NCBI GenBank assembly: GCA_024734555.1
Contig: JANPWX010000544.1
Location: 1,675,255 to 1,739,254, forward strand
Direction: 5' to 3'
Length of the DNA: 64,000 bases
DNA from: Trochalopteron elliotii
Lineage: Eukaryota > Chordata > Aves > Passeriformes > Leiothrichidae
Of this stretch, positions 24,215 to 37,200 are shown piece by piece. Position numbers and translations under genes: made by a program. The notes under the pieces are model-generated. The model worked only from the letters and a program-made list of their open reading frames with translations. It was not told where the DNA came from and searched no databases. Position 1 is the first letter of the stretch, and the number at the start of each line of letters is the position of its first letter.

Positions 24215-24810
24215 GTAGTCGAGGTTCTCACGCAGCTTCATATAAACTATGTACATAGTTAGAACTTATCTATTTTGGTTACATATTTCTCCTCTGGGAG
24301 GAGAAATATGATTGATGGTGATGTTCACCATCCAGGTCGAAGAGGTGGCGATCTGTGTAGCCGATCTCTTGCCTGTTGTACAAAGGTAGATGTTGCCCTC
24401 ACAGTTTTCTTGCTTGCAAGTGTTTGAAATCTTGCAGTGCTGTTTTCACACAGCTTCAAGAAAACAATGTATATTTTTAGAAATTATCTTGTGTTTACAT
24501 TTTTCTCCTCTGGGAGGAGAAATGTGATGGACGGTGATGTTCACCATCCAGGTCGAAGAGGTGGCGACCTGTGTAGCCAATCTCTTGACCTCTGTACAAA
24601 ATGTATATAGGTATTGGAGTCAGATAATAGAAAAAAGAGAAGCTTTCCCTTGACCTGCTGCGTCTGTCTCGTTCCTCGGGTCGCCTTGAACCTGATACAT
24701 CTGGTGACCCCGAACGTGTGTCAGGTATATAAGAATGGAGTCAAATAATTAAAATAGAGAAGCTTTCCCTTGACCTGCTGTGCCTGCCTCGTTCTTCGTG
24801 TGCCTGAAAC
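24215..24810 (+). mobile_element. Endogenous retrovirus LTR with internal tandem duplications
   Basis: Two U3-like units follow each other, around 24220-24390 and 24430-24605. Each has the hairpin CTCCTCTGGGAGGAG, then 'gatgttcaccatccagg', 'cgaagaggtggcga' and 'ctgtgtagcc'. Then come two R/U5-like units (about 24610-24690 and 24725-24806) with 'agaagctttcccttgacctg' and 'ctcgttc'. Between them lies 'tctggtgaccccgaac', which looks like an LTR edge and primer-binding site. The element is incomplete, with no coding region, and is opposite in direction to CDX4 copy B, whose stop lies at 24971. Exact ends are uncertain. Confidence 0.7.
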
Positions 24811-24970
24811 TGTGGCAGGGCTCCTGCAGTTCCATGGCCCTGGGGAGCCGTGCTGCGCTGCACCCCTGGCGGGTGGCTCTTGGTTTAGTGTCCTTGAAGC
24901 TTTGTGTGGCCCCAGGCAGTGTCCCGCCGGGGTGCTCTAGTGCTCCGGTACCGCTCCGTGGGGCTCGGCC

Positions 24971-25225
24971 TCACTGCGAGGCCACCACCTGCTGCAGGCT
25001 CCCTCCGTGCTGCAGCCCGCCCATGGGGAGAGCGGCGGGGCCGGGCGGCGCCGGGAATAGAGAACCGGCCAGTTCCGAATGAGTCTGTGCCTCGGGAACG
25101 GCCATGGGGCTCACGGAGCCAGAGTCACTCTGCAGAGAGCCCAGGCTGCTGCCGTCCAAGTGAGTCATTTTCTTCTTCATTAATTTGCGCTCCTTGGCTC
25201 GGCGGTTCTGGAACCAGATTTTCAC
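24971..25225 (-). CDS. CDX4: CDX4 copy B exon 3 (recognition helix, remodelled C-terminus)
   Basis: The acceptor TCTGCAG|GTGAAAATC gives 84 residues and TGA at 24973-24971. The helix [13 protein letters not shown] is intact, followed by KLMKKKM where copy A has KMIKKKI. After a shared QSDSGS stretch the tail differs and is 16 residues longer overall. It is markedly GC-rich, in contrast to exon 3 of copy A. I found no AATAAA on the minus strand before 24069-24064, beyond the LTR. Confidence 0.9.
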   Translation of the reverse strand: MKIWFQNRRAKERKLMKKKMTHLDGSSLGSLQSDSGSVSPMAVPEAQTHSELAGSLFPAPPGPAALPMGGLQHGGSLQQVVASQ

Positions 25226-28200
25226 CTGCAGAGGAGCAGAGGAAAATTGTTTTCAGTTGCTGCCAGACTGGATTGTGGTCCTTTGTGTGTTTAGTCACAG
25301 AATCACAGGGAAAATCAGTGGCGTGAAGACCACTGAGAAAGGCAATGACAGACAACGACAGAGCTGTTTGCTTGCTTTTCATACAAGTAATCTTTCCTAT
25401 CTAGTAATAAAATATTTATTAATGACTTGATAAAAAGGGAATTTTGTGGTTAGTTCAGTTATTTCTTTATGGAATGTTATTTCTTTGATTTATGTAATTT
25501 TATGAAACAAAATCGAACAGAACTGAATCTCATGTGTCCTGGTGATTCCCAAAATTCTGCATTACTATTGTTACATTGAAAACTGTATGCCCAAGTCAGG
25601 GCAAGCCAAGATCTGCTACTGGCCTATAAACTGAGGCACCAAAGCTTTCCTGATTGGATGGTGCAGGTTAATTAGTGAGTTGCAGTGTGGAAGCCAGTGG
25701 AAATTCGCTTCTGAGCAGAATTTCATCAGCAATACACAACATTAATTCAAACTATTGTCTTAGCAGTGCCTGAACAGCTGAGTGCCTTCTGCTTCATTTG
25801 TAGCTGGAGCCAGAATCTGCTGCTGCTCCCCACACAATGCAGTGTCACCAGTGTCCCTGCCCTGTCACAGGCACACCTTGGGAAGGAAGGAAGGACCTGC
25901 TGAAGGTGGATCTTGATTGGGGTGGGACAAGTAAGGATGTGAGCTGAAGGTGAGTAATGGTCAGCTGAAAATACTGCAGGTCTTGCTGAGGTGTGAAATG
26001 TTCTGTGGTGACTGGACTGGCTTTGGATGTGAACGCCCGGGGTTGGATTTAAAGCTGTGCACTGCAGCTGTTTATCCTTGGAAGTGGCTCTGGATCACAT
26101 CTAGTCACTGTAATAAGTCAAGCTACCTCATTCAGGTTTGTTGTGTTTTCTTGTTCAGACAGCTAAGGTAACACTTCTGTCGCTGTTTTCTATAACCCAA
26201 AGGCAAAAAAAATCAATATTTTGCTGAGAAATATTGGTCTATTCAGTTATTTTTTCCTAGAAACTGGAAAGGGAAAGAGAATAATGATTGGAAAGGAGGT
26301 AAAACAGTGAGAGGTGATAACACCTGTGATTACCAGGTTGTGTTTTAAAAGAAAATCACTGGTGAAGCCCAACAAAACCTCTTTAAGGACTCTCTGGGAC
26401 AGTCTCAGGGCACTTCTCCTTGAGGCATTACTACTCCATTATATAGTTGAAGGATTCAAATACATGCAAAGCCCATGTAAATCTAAACCAGGTCTCTTAA
26501 GCCCCAGGCTGCCATCTGAGATGTCTGGCAGTTCCTTTTGCTGTCTTAGTTCTGGAATATCATTTCAGCACCAAATTATGTTCCATTAAACCAGTCTCAA
26601 GCCCTCTCAGATCTCTTGTGTTCTGACTGTGCAGAGATAATCCAGTGTTTCTCATACATTTGCCAAAATAGATGAAAGGATGAAACAGTCTAAAACCTAA
26701 ACCAACATTTCAGAATTACCCTCTGGCTTCAGTGTTCTTACCTGCCTGTGAATTGAGGTTTTTATTCTGGCTTGTTGTTAAACTAGGGGAGCAGATCTGC
26801 AGGGAGAAATTAGGCACTTAAGGGTCCTGTGCCAATTATCAAGTAAGTCCAAGTAAGAACAGGTCTGTAATGTCAGATGAAAAGCTGACAGGGCCAGTTA
26901 CATCTGTCTGACTTATTCTTTACCTGTTGCCCTCCTTCCTTTCCATATTCTTTTTTCCATGCAAATCTCTCTTCCCCTGAAGCCTGATTCTCTCTCTTCT
27001 TTCTCATCCTTGTCATCTCCTTTATTTCTGTATCCTTCCTATGTTAACAATGCTTCACTTTGCCTTTCTTTCCTTCATTAGATATTACACCTTTCCTTCC
27101 TTGTTTGAGCAATCATTCTTTGTCCTTTTGAGATATCCCTTCCAGGCAATTTTGGATTTTGGCAGAGGCAGAAAAAAAGTTTTTCCAGAAAATCAATTCA
27201 GGTTTTAGGTGGTGTACAGAGGAATTTGGGATAGAACAGTGTGTGTTCAGCTGTGCTTATATCACGGAGTTGTTTAATTTCTACCAAAGGGTGGTCATGG
27301 GAGTCTATTGGGTATTTTTTACTTAATCTTCCATTTTTAAAATACACTTCAGAGATGTAGGTTGTATGAACTGTAATTCATTTTGTTCTTGATGTATTGA
27401 TGATGAAGAAGAACAAATATTGCAAAAGCTGTTGCCAAGTTTCCCCAGTATATACAAAGAAATAGATCATGTATTTTTGTTTCACCTCTTCAAATACACT
27501 AACAAAAATACTCATCAGGAATTATGACTGAGCTAGGAAGTTTCAAGTAAATATCACTGGTTGTTTATAGAAGCAGGGCCATAATATTCAAATTCAGCAA
27601 AATTAAGTCAAATTCTGAATGTTTTAACAGTCAACAAAAAGACACATAGTGTATTTTTTTATACCTGGCTGAAACAATTTTAATTTTCAACAATTAAACG
27701 CTGGCATTCAGCAGCAGATTGAGGAACATTTGCAAAATGGGTGTTTGCTTCTCCATTTCTGTAAGCTCAGCGTGTGCTGTGTGAGCCAGGTTTGAGTTGG
27801 ATGGACACTGCTACAGCTGGGTGGGTTCTGGACCATTCCTGCTCAGCAGAGCCCACAAAACAATAGTGCATCAGGCCTAATCATGGGATTGTGTTTTGAT
27901 TTATCTTCTGGGAACAGCAGTGGAATTTGGAGGGGAGCAAATGGGGCAGGAGAAAGGAGTAGCACGTATATAGGAAGTCTTGAACAAAAGGTACAAGGCA
28001 GCCAAGGAAACAAAACCCTTCAAGTGTCCTGAACATACTTGAGCTCATCATTTCCATCTCCGCTGGACTGACCTTCTTGGATTTGGTTATGAAATTCCCA
28101 CTGACTTCAGCAGAACCAGGACTTCTGCCTTAGAAAGTGCAGCATGAAATACTCCCTGCTACCACGGCCCAGAGAGAAATCCAGGCAGAATTTTGGTGGT

Positions 28201-31200
28201 GTGGTTAAACTCGTGTTTCTCAGAATGGGAAAAAGTTGGTGTTTGCATTTCCTGGGTTATTGCACAGCTTTAGTTTGGGTTCTACTGCAAAGGGAAGCCA
28301 GTGTTTGGTTACTGGAGGCATTAACATTCCTGTATTCTTTACCATACAGTTATCTCCTCAGCAGCAATCATAAATTCAAAGGAAAGCCTGGTGGGTGATC
28401 CATACTCTACCTGTCTCTCGGAAAGTCTTAGGTTTGCAGCAAGTTCAGACTTCCTTCTGATTGTAATGTATCTGTTGTAATGAAACTCCTTCTCTAATTC
28501 TAATCTCTGATGATCTGTGTAAACCACTCGGTACTTCTCTCTTGTTCTTGTTTTACCTGTTTTGAAAGAAGAACACATTGCTTCAAGCTAGAATTTTTTC
28601 ACTTTAGTAACACAAAATATCTGGCTTTACATTTGAAAATGTCTGGGGGGATTTTAGGCCTGATTCTCTATGCACTTACCCAGAGTAAGTCCCTTGACTC
28701 GGTCTTGATTTACAACACAAGAGGTTCATCCCATCAGATATTAGGTTTGCTCCTTAGTAAATAGATAATAAACTGCTTCTTGTGTTGTTTCTCCCCCCTG
28801 TGTTGTCATTTGGGAAAGGAAAAGCATTCCTGGTAAGAATAAGGAGCCAGGAAACCTGGGCTCTCTTCCCAGCTCTGCAGCAAGCTTCCTGCCTGGTGTT
28901 GAATTGCTCTTGTCTCTGGCCCTAGAGCTGACACTCTTACCTGCCTCAGAGAAAATTGTAAAGGACATTTCACTGCACAGAAAATACTGAGAGCTTCCAG
29001 AGTTCCTCACTTCTTGTTGCTAGAAAAATTCCCACAACGTTGTGATTGTTACTGCAATTTGGAGGTTGTGTTTTCCCCTCAAGTCTGGCACAATCTGCCC
29101 ACGACCTGATAACAGCACAGGGAACAGTAACATAGATTTTCAGATGACAGTTCATAAAAAAGAGAAAAGGCAAGCAATAATACCTCACAATGGGCAGGGA
29201 ACTGCAGCATCTGCTGTTTTGGGAGCAGCATTGCTGCCTCCCTTCAGCTGTGGGTGCAGCTGAGTGGAGCAGACACAGCTCAGCAGCATCCAGGGCATTA
29301 AAAGGCAGTGGCAGACGACAGGAGCCAGGGAACACAGATGCAAGGAGCTGAAATTTTGTGGATTCCATATGGGGTCATTTCTGAGGGCAGAATGTGTGGC
29401 TGCTCTGAAAGAAAGCTGAGAATGGGACAGGCTGCTGCTGCTTTGCTTCCTCTGTGGTTTATGCTCATATTAGGCAATCAATATATATTGGAGATCAGCA
29501 CCTGCTTAAAGCCAAAGCCTGAGGTCTTCCCACATTTTTAACAGATTGGATCATAGCTGTGTTAAGACCAGTATCACCATCTTTGCTGACTGCAATCTTA
29601 CAGTTTTTTGATGCTTCCTTGTTTACCTGTATTTATATGGACATTCCTTCAGATGTGCATATTTAGCCAGTGAATTGTCTGGGACAGGGAATATATTTTC
29701 AGTATTTTTTTGTTCTGTATTCCATTGTGGTGCTAGAGGTTGTGAATCTGTGTCCTCAGTGGTCACTGCAGCAGAAGAGCCCCTCATATTCAGGTTCTGT
29801 CAGGTGATGCACAGAACTCGAGGTGTTTGTACCTGTACCCATCTGCTGTTGCTGCAGGTGTTGTGTGGCTTTGCACAGCAGCTCCTGTTTGCTTCTAGAG
29901 CTTTTTCTGACAAGGTTATAAGGATGCCTAACTCCTCAAAAAACTTCTGCCACAAACTCCTAATAATTACACTCTAATTAGAGCAGGTGATTTTCAATGG
30001 GGTAAAATAGATTCTCAGGCAAGGAGTTGGTAAATTTTAGTGTCTGAGTAGATCCCAATGGCACAAAGCCCCAGAGCCACCAGCTTTCCCTGGCTGCAGA
30101 GAGGAGCTGCAGGGGTCATCTCAGTGCTCCCAAAGGCCTGATTCTTACCCAGCCCCTCCTTCCCACTGCCCTTGCTTCTGAATTGCATAGCACCCAAAGA
30201 TCAGAATTCAGGGTACAGGACTACAGCAGAGTCTTGGGTTAATGTTTTTCCCCCATCTGTGGAGGGAGATGTGGTGTCTCTTAGTTTTTTATGGAATATA
30301 TTTGAAGTTAGCATTGCCTTCCACTTGCCATGCACACCATAAAGGGTCACTTTTACCTCTTCCAGTATTTGACAGCCAGGACTTTGCTATTTCTAAGAAT
30401 TGTTGGCTCACCAACCTATTGCTTGCATTAGAAGTTTCTTCAGGCTCTGCTCCTCTTTGTGCTATTTGTACAGATCCCAGAGCCAGAGCTGGTGAGCACT
30501 TGATGTCCTGGGCACTGCAATGCTGTAAATAAATCCTTTTCTAGCCTGGATGGGGATGGTTCTGGTTCACCCTACAAGACAGGGGTTCATTAGGACTCTC
30601 CCCAGGCTTGTAGAACCAAGTCTTCATCAGAATTTTGTCCCTCAGCTTCCACATTTCAGCCCTGGGGGAACTTCAATAGTGCCTTTGCAATGCTCTGGGC
30701 ATATCCAACTCTTCTCAAGGCCCTCACCCTGATTACTTGGATTATTTCAGTAGGGAAAATAGGTCTGGGATTGCTCCTTAGGTGGTGGGTTCTGCTCAGT
30801 CCATGCAGCCAAACTCCTCAAATCTGTTCCCTGCCTGTGCAGGTGCTGCCTGCCTGGGGAGGATGTACAGGAGTTCTCATCCGCTGGCATTTCCACCGCT
30901 GTGAAACTGCAGTGGGAGCAGGATTAGCCCAGTCACGTTTACACCGATAATCAAGTGAAAAGTGCCGCTAATTTTACAACATTAAGGTAAGAATTGTAGA
31001 GTCTCTAAGGAGCAGCAGTGATTCGGTTCAGTCCACATAAATACCAGGACATTTGTTTTCCTTCACTAGAAGTGTAAATTGTTTGTTTAACATATGGTCA
31101 CCTGTGGTGCTTTAATGCCTCGCTTGATATTTTTTAACTTTTGATCTCTCTAACTGGTGGTTTGGTTAAGGGTTTTTTTCCTCTTCAAATGAGAATTTGG

Positions 31201-34200
31201 GGTCATTCTACGGGACAAAATGTTTAACATGTTTCCTTAGTGTCCTTTGTGTTGTTAAGATGGAGTACACAAAAGAGCAACAAGGTGATCTTATCTTGAC
31301 CTCTATTCTCATTCAGAAAGCACAGACAAATATCAAATGTTCCTCTATTGCCAAAACAAGGTGGTAAACTTCAAGAAAAATCTTCCTGTTTCTGGTTTTA
31401 AGTGCTTAAACCCTTATTACCTGAATAGGAGAGGGTTGTGGTTTGTTTTCTTTTTCTTTTTAAGTTGAAGAAGAAATTAAATGTACATGGAAAACAGAAC
31501 TTTCTCCTATAAGATTCTTTATTTTAGTATGAGTAACTCTCAGAGGTTTTTTTTTAGTGGAATTGATAATATCTGGAATCTTTTTGAAGGAAGATTGGGA
31601 GCTTTGACATCAAATTTCTTTCTTAAAGTTAAGAAAATAATTTAAATGTAAGAAAGCAAAAGTAAGGAAATTCTGAGAAATGCCCTGAGAAAAATTCTCT
31701 GATGTGTCACATAAATCTTGTCTTTAATAATTTGATTTTTTTTTTTTCTGTGTAGAGTTAATACTGTCTGTGAGAGACAGTGGGAGCTGAGATCTGCCAG
31801 GGTCTCCCAAGAGATACTTTTAGCTCTGGCAGAGCCATGTTTTAGTTTGTTAGACCTTTACTCTCCTTGATGTCAGTGAGAGCCTTCCTACTGCCTTTGT
31901 TGTATGCTGGGCTGGAATTAGTCTGCACATGGCATTTCCTTTCAAAGGCAAAGCACACTTTTATTTGCCAGAGTTAACAAACAGCAGCAACAGAACCCAT
32001 CCCTAATCCCCAGTTTGGGCCTTTAGCTTCTCAATTCCATCTGTTAGACAGAGCAGATCCACTCCACTGTGTTCTGCAGACCTACTGGTTTTAATTTTAA
32101 TTGCATTTTATTTCCAGGAGAAATATTACCTGAGTAAAGTTTGAGGTGGGACTAATGGATTCACTCCCATAGTAGGAGGATGTTCTTCACTTCTCAGGAC
32201 ATAGTGGCAGAATTCAATGATGCAATGGTAAAAGTCCTTGTATTAATCAAATTCTTTAGTGAAATCCTGCCTAGTTGCCTCACTTAGGTGAGTGAAATAG
32301 CCAACATTTGACTTTGTACCATCCTAATTAATCTTTTCTTAGTGCCAGGTTCAAATGATAATCAGCAATATTGTGCCAGTTCTGTATATAGGGAATATGT
32401 TCTGGCATGGACAGTTACACCACGGAATTGTGCTTGGAGAGGTTATTGGTGCTGGGGTGGAAGAGAAATGAAACAAAAGGGCTTTGAAGCAGTTACCTTT
32501 GCCTGCCTTTGTGCTGCCTTTGGGGGAGTGGATTTCCTGGCTTTAATGAGCTATATAAGAGGAGGGAGTTTTGTCAAATCCCTTTTTTGCACCAGTGGCT
32601 ACTGAGGAGTGCCTTTGGACCAGCAAGAAATCAGACATTTCAGAGCTGGAAATCTTCTCAGGGGATATAGTTTAACAATGCTGTTCCATCACACCCACTC
32701 TGGCAATTTTTGTGACTGGCCAAGTTTTGAGTTGGGGGAAGGGAACAGCTTTCCCATTGGTCATAAAATTCACAGAGTATTTCTTCTGAAGACAATAAAG
32801 CTGGGAGAAGGCCTCTTTATTTGCTGTGAAAATCATCACCCTTTCCGGCAATATAACTCCTGAAGAAAAGAGGGAGAAGGAAGAGACAAGACTGCATATC
32901 AAAGCAAAGTGAAGTGTTAAAAGGGTCTGTTGCCTCAATATGACAGATAGGCCTCAAAACCTCAGACAATGTAGGCCAGGAAAGGAAAAAAAAAAAAACC
33001 CAAAAAACACCATCGGACCTCACAACTAGTTTACAAAGCAAAATAAATTAGCATGAGAACCAGCCCTGGGCCCTCTTTCAGAGCCTCCTCTCTTAACTTT
33101 TCAGGAATATTCTGCAGGCACTGAAACCAGCATTTTTCATAAAATCCAGAAGCTGCCTGGAGATGTCCTAGGATAGGATAGTGTGGGATTAGTGTGGGAT
33201 TGCTGACAATCACTGCACCCTGGACTGCAGGGTTTAGCAGCATTTCAGAGGAAGTTATGTCTGTCCTGGGTTACTGGATGTTACCTTAAATCATCCCAGA
33301 AATGTGAAACAGCTTCTGGCCTGAGGAAATGCTCAGTTCCCACCTGCACCTCTCTGTTACTTTAGTATTAAAAAAACTGATGTTAATTTTTTTAGTTTAT
33401 AAAGACTGACAGAGAGCAGGCCTCAGAATTTTGTTTAGGACTTTAACTACTTATGTATTTTAAAAGTGTAGGAAAAGTAAGGGGCAAATCCTCCCTGACT
33501 TAAGTCAATAATTTCACTGACTTAATTGAAGTTGTGAAGCAAAAGTAATTTTACATAAGTTTTGAAAACAAATATTGTGCTGCACATGATGTTTCATGAT
33601 GTTTTGTAAAGCTAAATTAAAAAACCCCCACCAGAAAATATGACATAGATCCATAGAGATGTGTACTATTCCTGCCAGAAACCTTGGTGTGATGAGTAGA
33701 CATCCTGGTCCTGTGCATTACTGCAAAGTCAGGTGCTAAAGGTTTGTGAAACTCAGTGAAATTCTGTGTTTGTATTTTCTGCTGTATCTTGCTCATCTGC
33801 TCTTTTATACATGCTCAGGTTGTTCATGCTGAAAAAAACAGAATAGAACCATAGAATCGAAACCTTCCAACAGACTCAAATTTTCCCTTCTGTTTTCGGT
33901 TTTGAATATGTTCTGCTATTCTGGAATAAAGCTCATTGGCCAGATTCCGTTCTTCTCTTTGCTAGTGTAAACTTTTCTATTCATCTTCATCACACAGAAG
34001 GAACTGGATTCAAATCAGAATAATTTTTATTTCTTTAAGCAATGACTGGACAGGCAGAAGCACCCAACCTGCAGAAAATGTGGGTGGATTTCTGAGTGGC
34101 AAACTGGGGAAATCCCATTGCCAATGACGACTAAAAGGAAAGTGATTGACTGAGATTTTTCCCAAGTATTATGTGTTCTTCAGCATTCAGCATTTAACAG

Positions 34201-37200
34201 AAATGACCTCTAAAGAGGCCTGTTCCTCTTCCTTAGATTTGAGGGAATATAACTTTTTCCTTCAAAGACTGAGTGTGATACATTTACAGTGCTTTAGTCA
34301 TGATGCTCTCAGTTCTCCTATCATCATCATCAGCAGCAAACTGTCTTTTTGTCTGCAGAGTAAATTTTTATTGAAGAAGAATGATAGGAGAGTTGTCATG
34401 TACAGGAAAAATCTCTCGTCAGAATCAGTTCACCTGTTTCAAAACTTGTCCCCACCCTGTTTTATGGTAACATAAGTGCAGATCTCAAGGTGCACTTTCA
34501 GCTTTGTGAGCAAATTCTCCCGGGACTTCAGTGCTCAGACTCAGTGTTTTGGGCACACTTTTACCACAGGTGTGTGTTGTTTTCTCACACAGTCATAAAG
34601 TCAAGTCTGCTCCTGTGTGAGTGATGACACAGCTCCATAAAAATCCTGAAATCAACAGGACGAGATTTGTAGCTTCTTCTAAGGTGGTTTTATTCTACTT
34701 TCCATCAAAGAATTAGCCTGTAATTATGTCTCGTGTGTTTGTGTGGAATTACCACCTCACATTTCTAGCTGTGGCTTTGTTCTGTTGTGTGTTACAATTG
34801 CTCCTTGTCCTGGCTGTGCTCACCCTCTCCAAGGGGGCGTTGAGGAGACAGGAGCAGTGTAAGGGTTAGAGTCTTTTCTCTCAGTGTTTGTGGCTGAAAA
34901 TCCTGAGCACTCAGTGCTTCCTCCTTCCAGTGTTCTGAGTCCAAACACGTTGGCTTTTTCCTGTGTCCTCAACACCCTGAGGAGTGCAGAGACAGGGCAC
35001 TGGATTCTACATGCTCTGCTTTGAGGATCAAACCCTAATCCCTGCAGTGCCAGACAGGGACAGACACTCAGCATCCTTCAGCCAGAGAGAGAAAGATGCA
35101 CGAAAGCCTCAGCATGGCTTTTCTGCAGGAAATGCATTCTAGCTGTATTAAATCAGGGTGATAATCTCACATTCAATAATGAGGTCTTCCAGAGGTTTCA
35201 GGTAACCTCACAGATTTCACTTTACAACAGTTGAACACACGGTTCTACGTTGATGTTGTTTTTAAAGTTACAGAGTAAAACTTGAAATAATTTCTTCCTT
35301 TGTTTCAGGTTAGTTGTGTAGATAAGAGTGTCAAAAAGGCCTGGAGGGCATGAGGCAGTGGCAGAAATAGCAAATAAAGTGTTTTGTTTGTTATCTGTCA
35401 GGACATGAGGCCACAGAGCTCCAGTAAGAGAAGATAACCATGAAATCTCTGGAGATGGGAATTCCATGGATTCAGGGCCTTGTTTCTGTAGCTGCTCCAA
35501 GCCAGATTACTCAAAGTGAGGAAATTTTTGGCAAGAATCTCCCAATCTTAAAGGAATAAGATTACAGGAACATTTCTTGCACACTTCTGAGAATATCTTG
35601 CAAAAATTACTTGCTTTAATAATTATTGTTTTCACAGTGAAATATTATTGGTAGTATTAGTATTGATAATTAGTGCTTTGCAGCATGTAATGAATAAATA
35701 ACAAAATTAATTTGTCTAAATGTCTGTTGTGATCAGCTGAGGTAAGTCTGAGCTTCATTTTTTTCATCATTAAGAACAGCAGTTTGTATCTGTTCACAGG
35801 GAATAAGGAAAACTGATAAATAAATTCCTTCATTCTTGCAACACCACACCTTTACTGAAAATTCCCAAAGGTTTTGTGAAGAGACAGAAGGATAATGCTC
35901 AGTGAACAGAGACAGCTTTAAGGATGTGAAAAGAATTGGATTCCATCGAAGAAAATGATGAGGGGTTTGATCATGATCCAGCAAACAACATTTGCAGTGA
36001 GCCTGGTCACACATCTGAAATCACTGCAGCACCTGCATGTACAGAACCAGACTCACTCAGGTGCTTTCCTAGAGCTGACACTGCTGCAAGGGTAAATATT
36101 TTTAAATGACTTTATTTTTTGAGAAACCATGAAGGAAAATAGTGCCCTTGCTTTTAAACAGGAAAGGACAGAGGATAAGGAGTGAGGGAAGAGAAGGGAA
36201 CCAACTCCAATGGAGCAGGTCTGGCACTGAGCCTGCCTGGACTAGCAGAACTAATATATAAGAGGGAAAGAAGCAGCAGGAGAATTTCTTGTCTGGATTT
36301 TTCCCTAAAGCAGAACTCTGTAGCTTTTAAATGGAGCCTTCCCCTGGCCCAGAGGCATTTGGGAGGGTCTGTTCCTATGGCCTGCTGATTTCTTCAGTCC
36401 TAGACACAAGTATGCTCAACATCTTGTTAGACCACTCCAGAAAGGAGACACTCCCAGCTCTCCTGTGAATGCTCTGACCTTTGCAGGCTGCAAATTTGGA
36501 AAGTTAGAAATCTCTTAAGTGCACCTTGAGCAGCAATTAGAATGTGATATTTTATATTATGTGTATATATATCTATATGTGTGTGTGCTGTATTTATCCC
36601 AGTGTCCCACTATCAAAGGGACAGCACAGAACAACCCAGACCTTGCTCCCTTGGTGGGACTGGAATCCACAGGAGCACAAACAGGCAAGGAAGGGATGAG
36701 GACTAGTGGTTTTTTTTGAGCAAGGGTTCTGCCATCTGTAAATCCCACAAATAGTGAGCAATTTTGTTGCCCTGGTGAGTACTCCCCAAAACTAAGCTGC
36801 AAGTTTTTTTTTAAACAGGCCTTCTTTTGTTTTTTCTTGGACAATATTCAGTGAAGAACAAATACCAGTTTAAAAGTACAACCTTTTTTATCCCCCCAAA
36901 TTCTTATTCACACAGAGCAACAGCCTGTTCTGATTGTTGTATTGAATTTTATGGACTCTCCATGAACTAAAGTTGTGTTCAGCAGGAGTGAGGAGGACTC
37001 TGCCCATACAAATTAGATGCATTATTTTAATACAGACAACTTTTCTATGCAGTTGCTTTCAATTCTCCAATGTCTGTTTTAAGTAATTGCTTTTCTACCA
37101 GGGATTGATTCAGTCCCTGCTTTGAAGACTTTTATTTACAGGCACATGTGGAAGGTGGGAGGGAAAGGGAAGGAAACTTCCTGGGATGCAACACTGAAAT

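Larger units (their letters stand above)
15481..24970. other. Spacer between the two CDX4 copies
   Basis: About 9.5 kb upstream of copy A and downstream of copy B. It contains the copy A promoter block (15625-15767), a distal upstream element (16761-16836), a GC-rich island (20265-20530), a TTTTG microsatellite (21100-21149) and an LTR (24215-24810). I see no other gene. Open frames here are short and unlike any family I recognise. Confidence 0.65.

Noticed and set aside
33841..33880. Short CR1-tail-like words ('catagaatc')
   Set aside because: Too short, and the following bases do not match the CR1 3' region.
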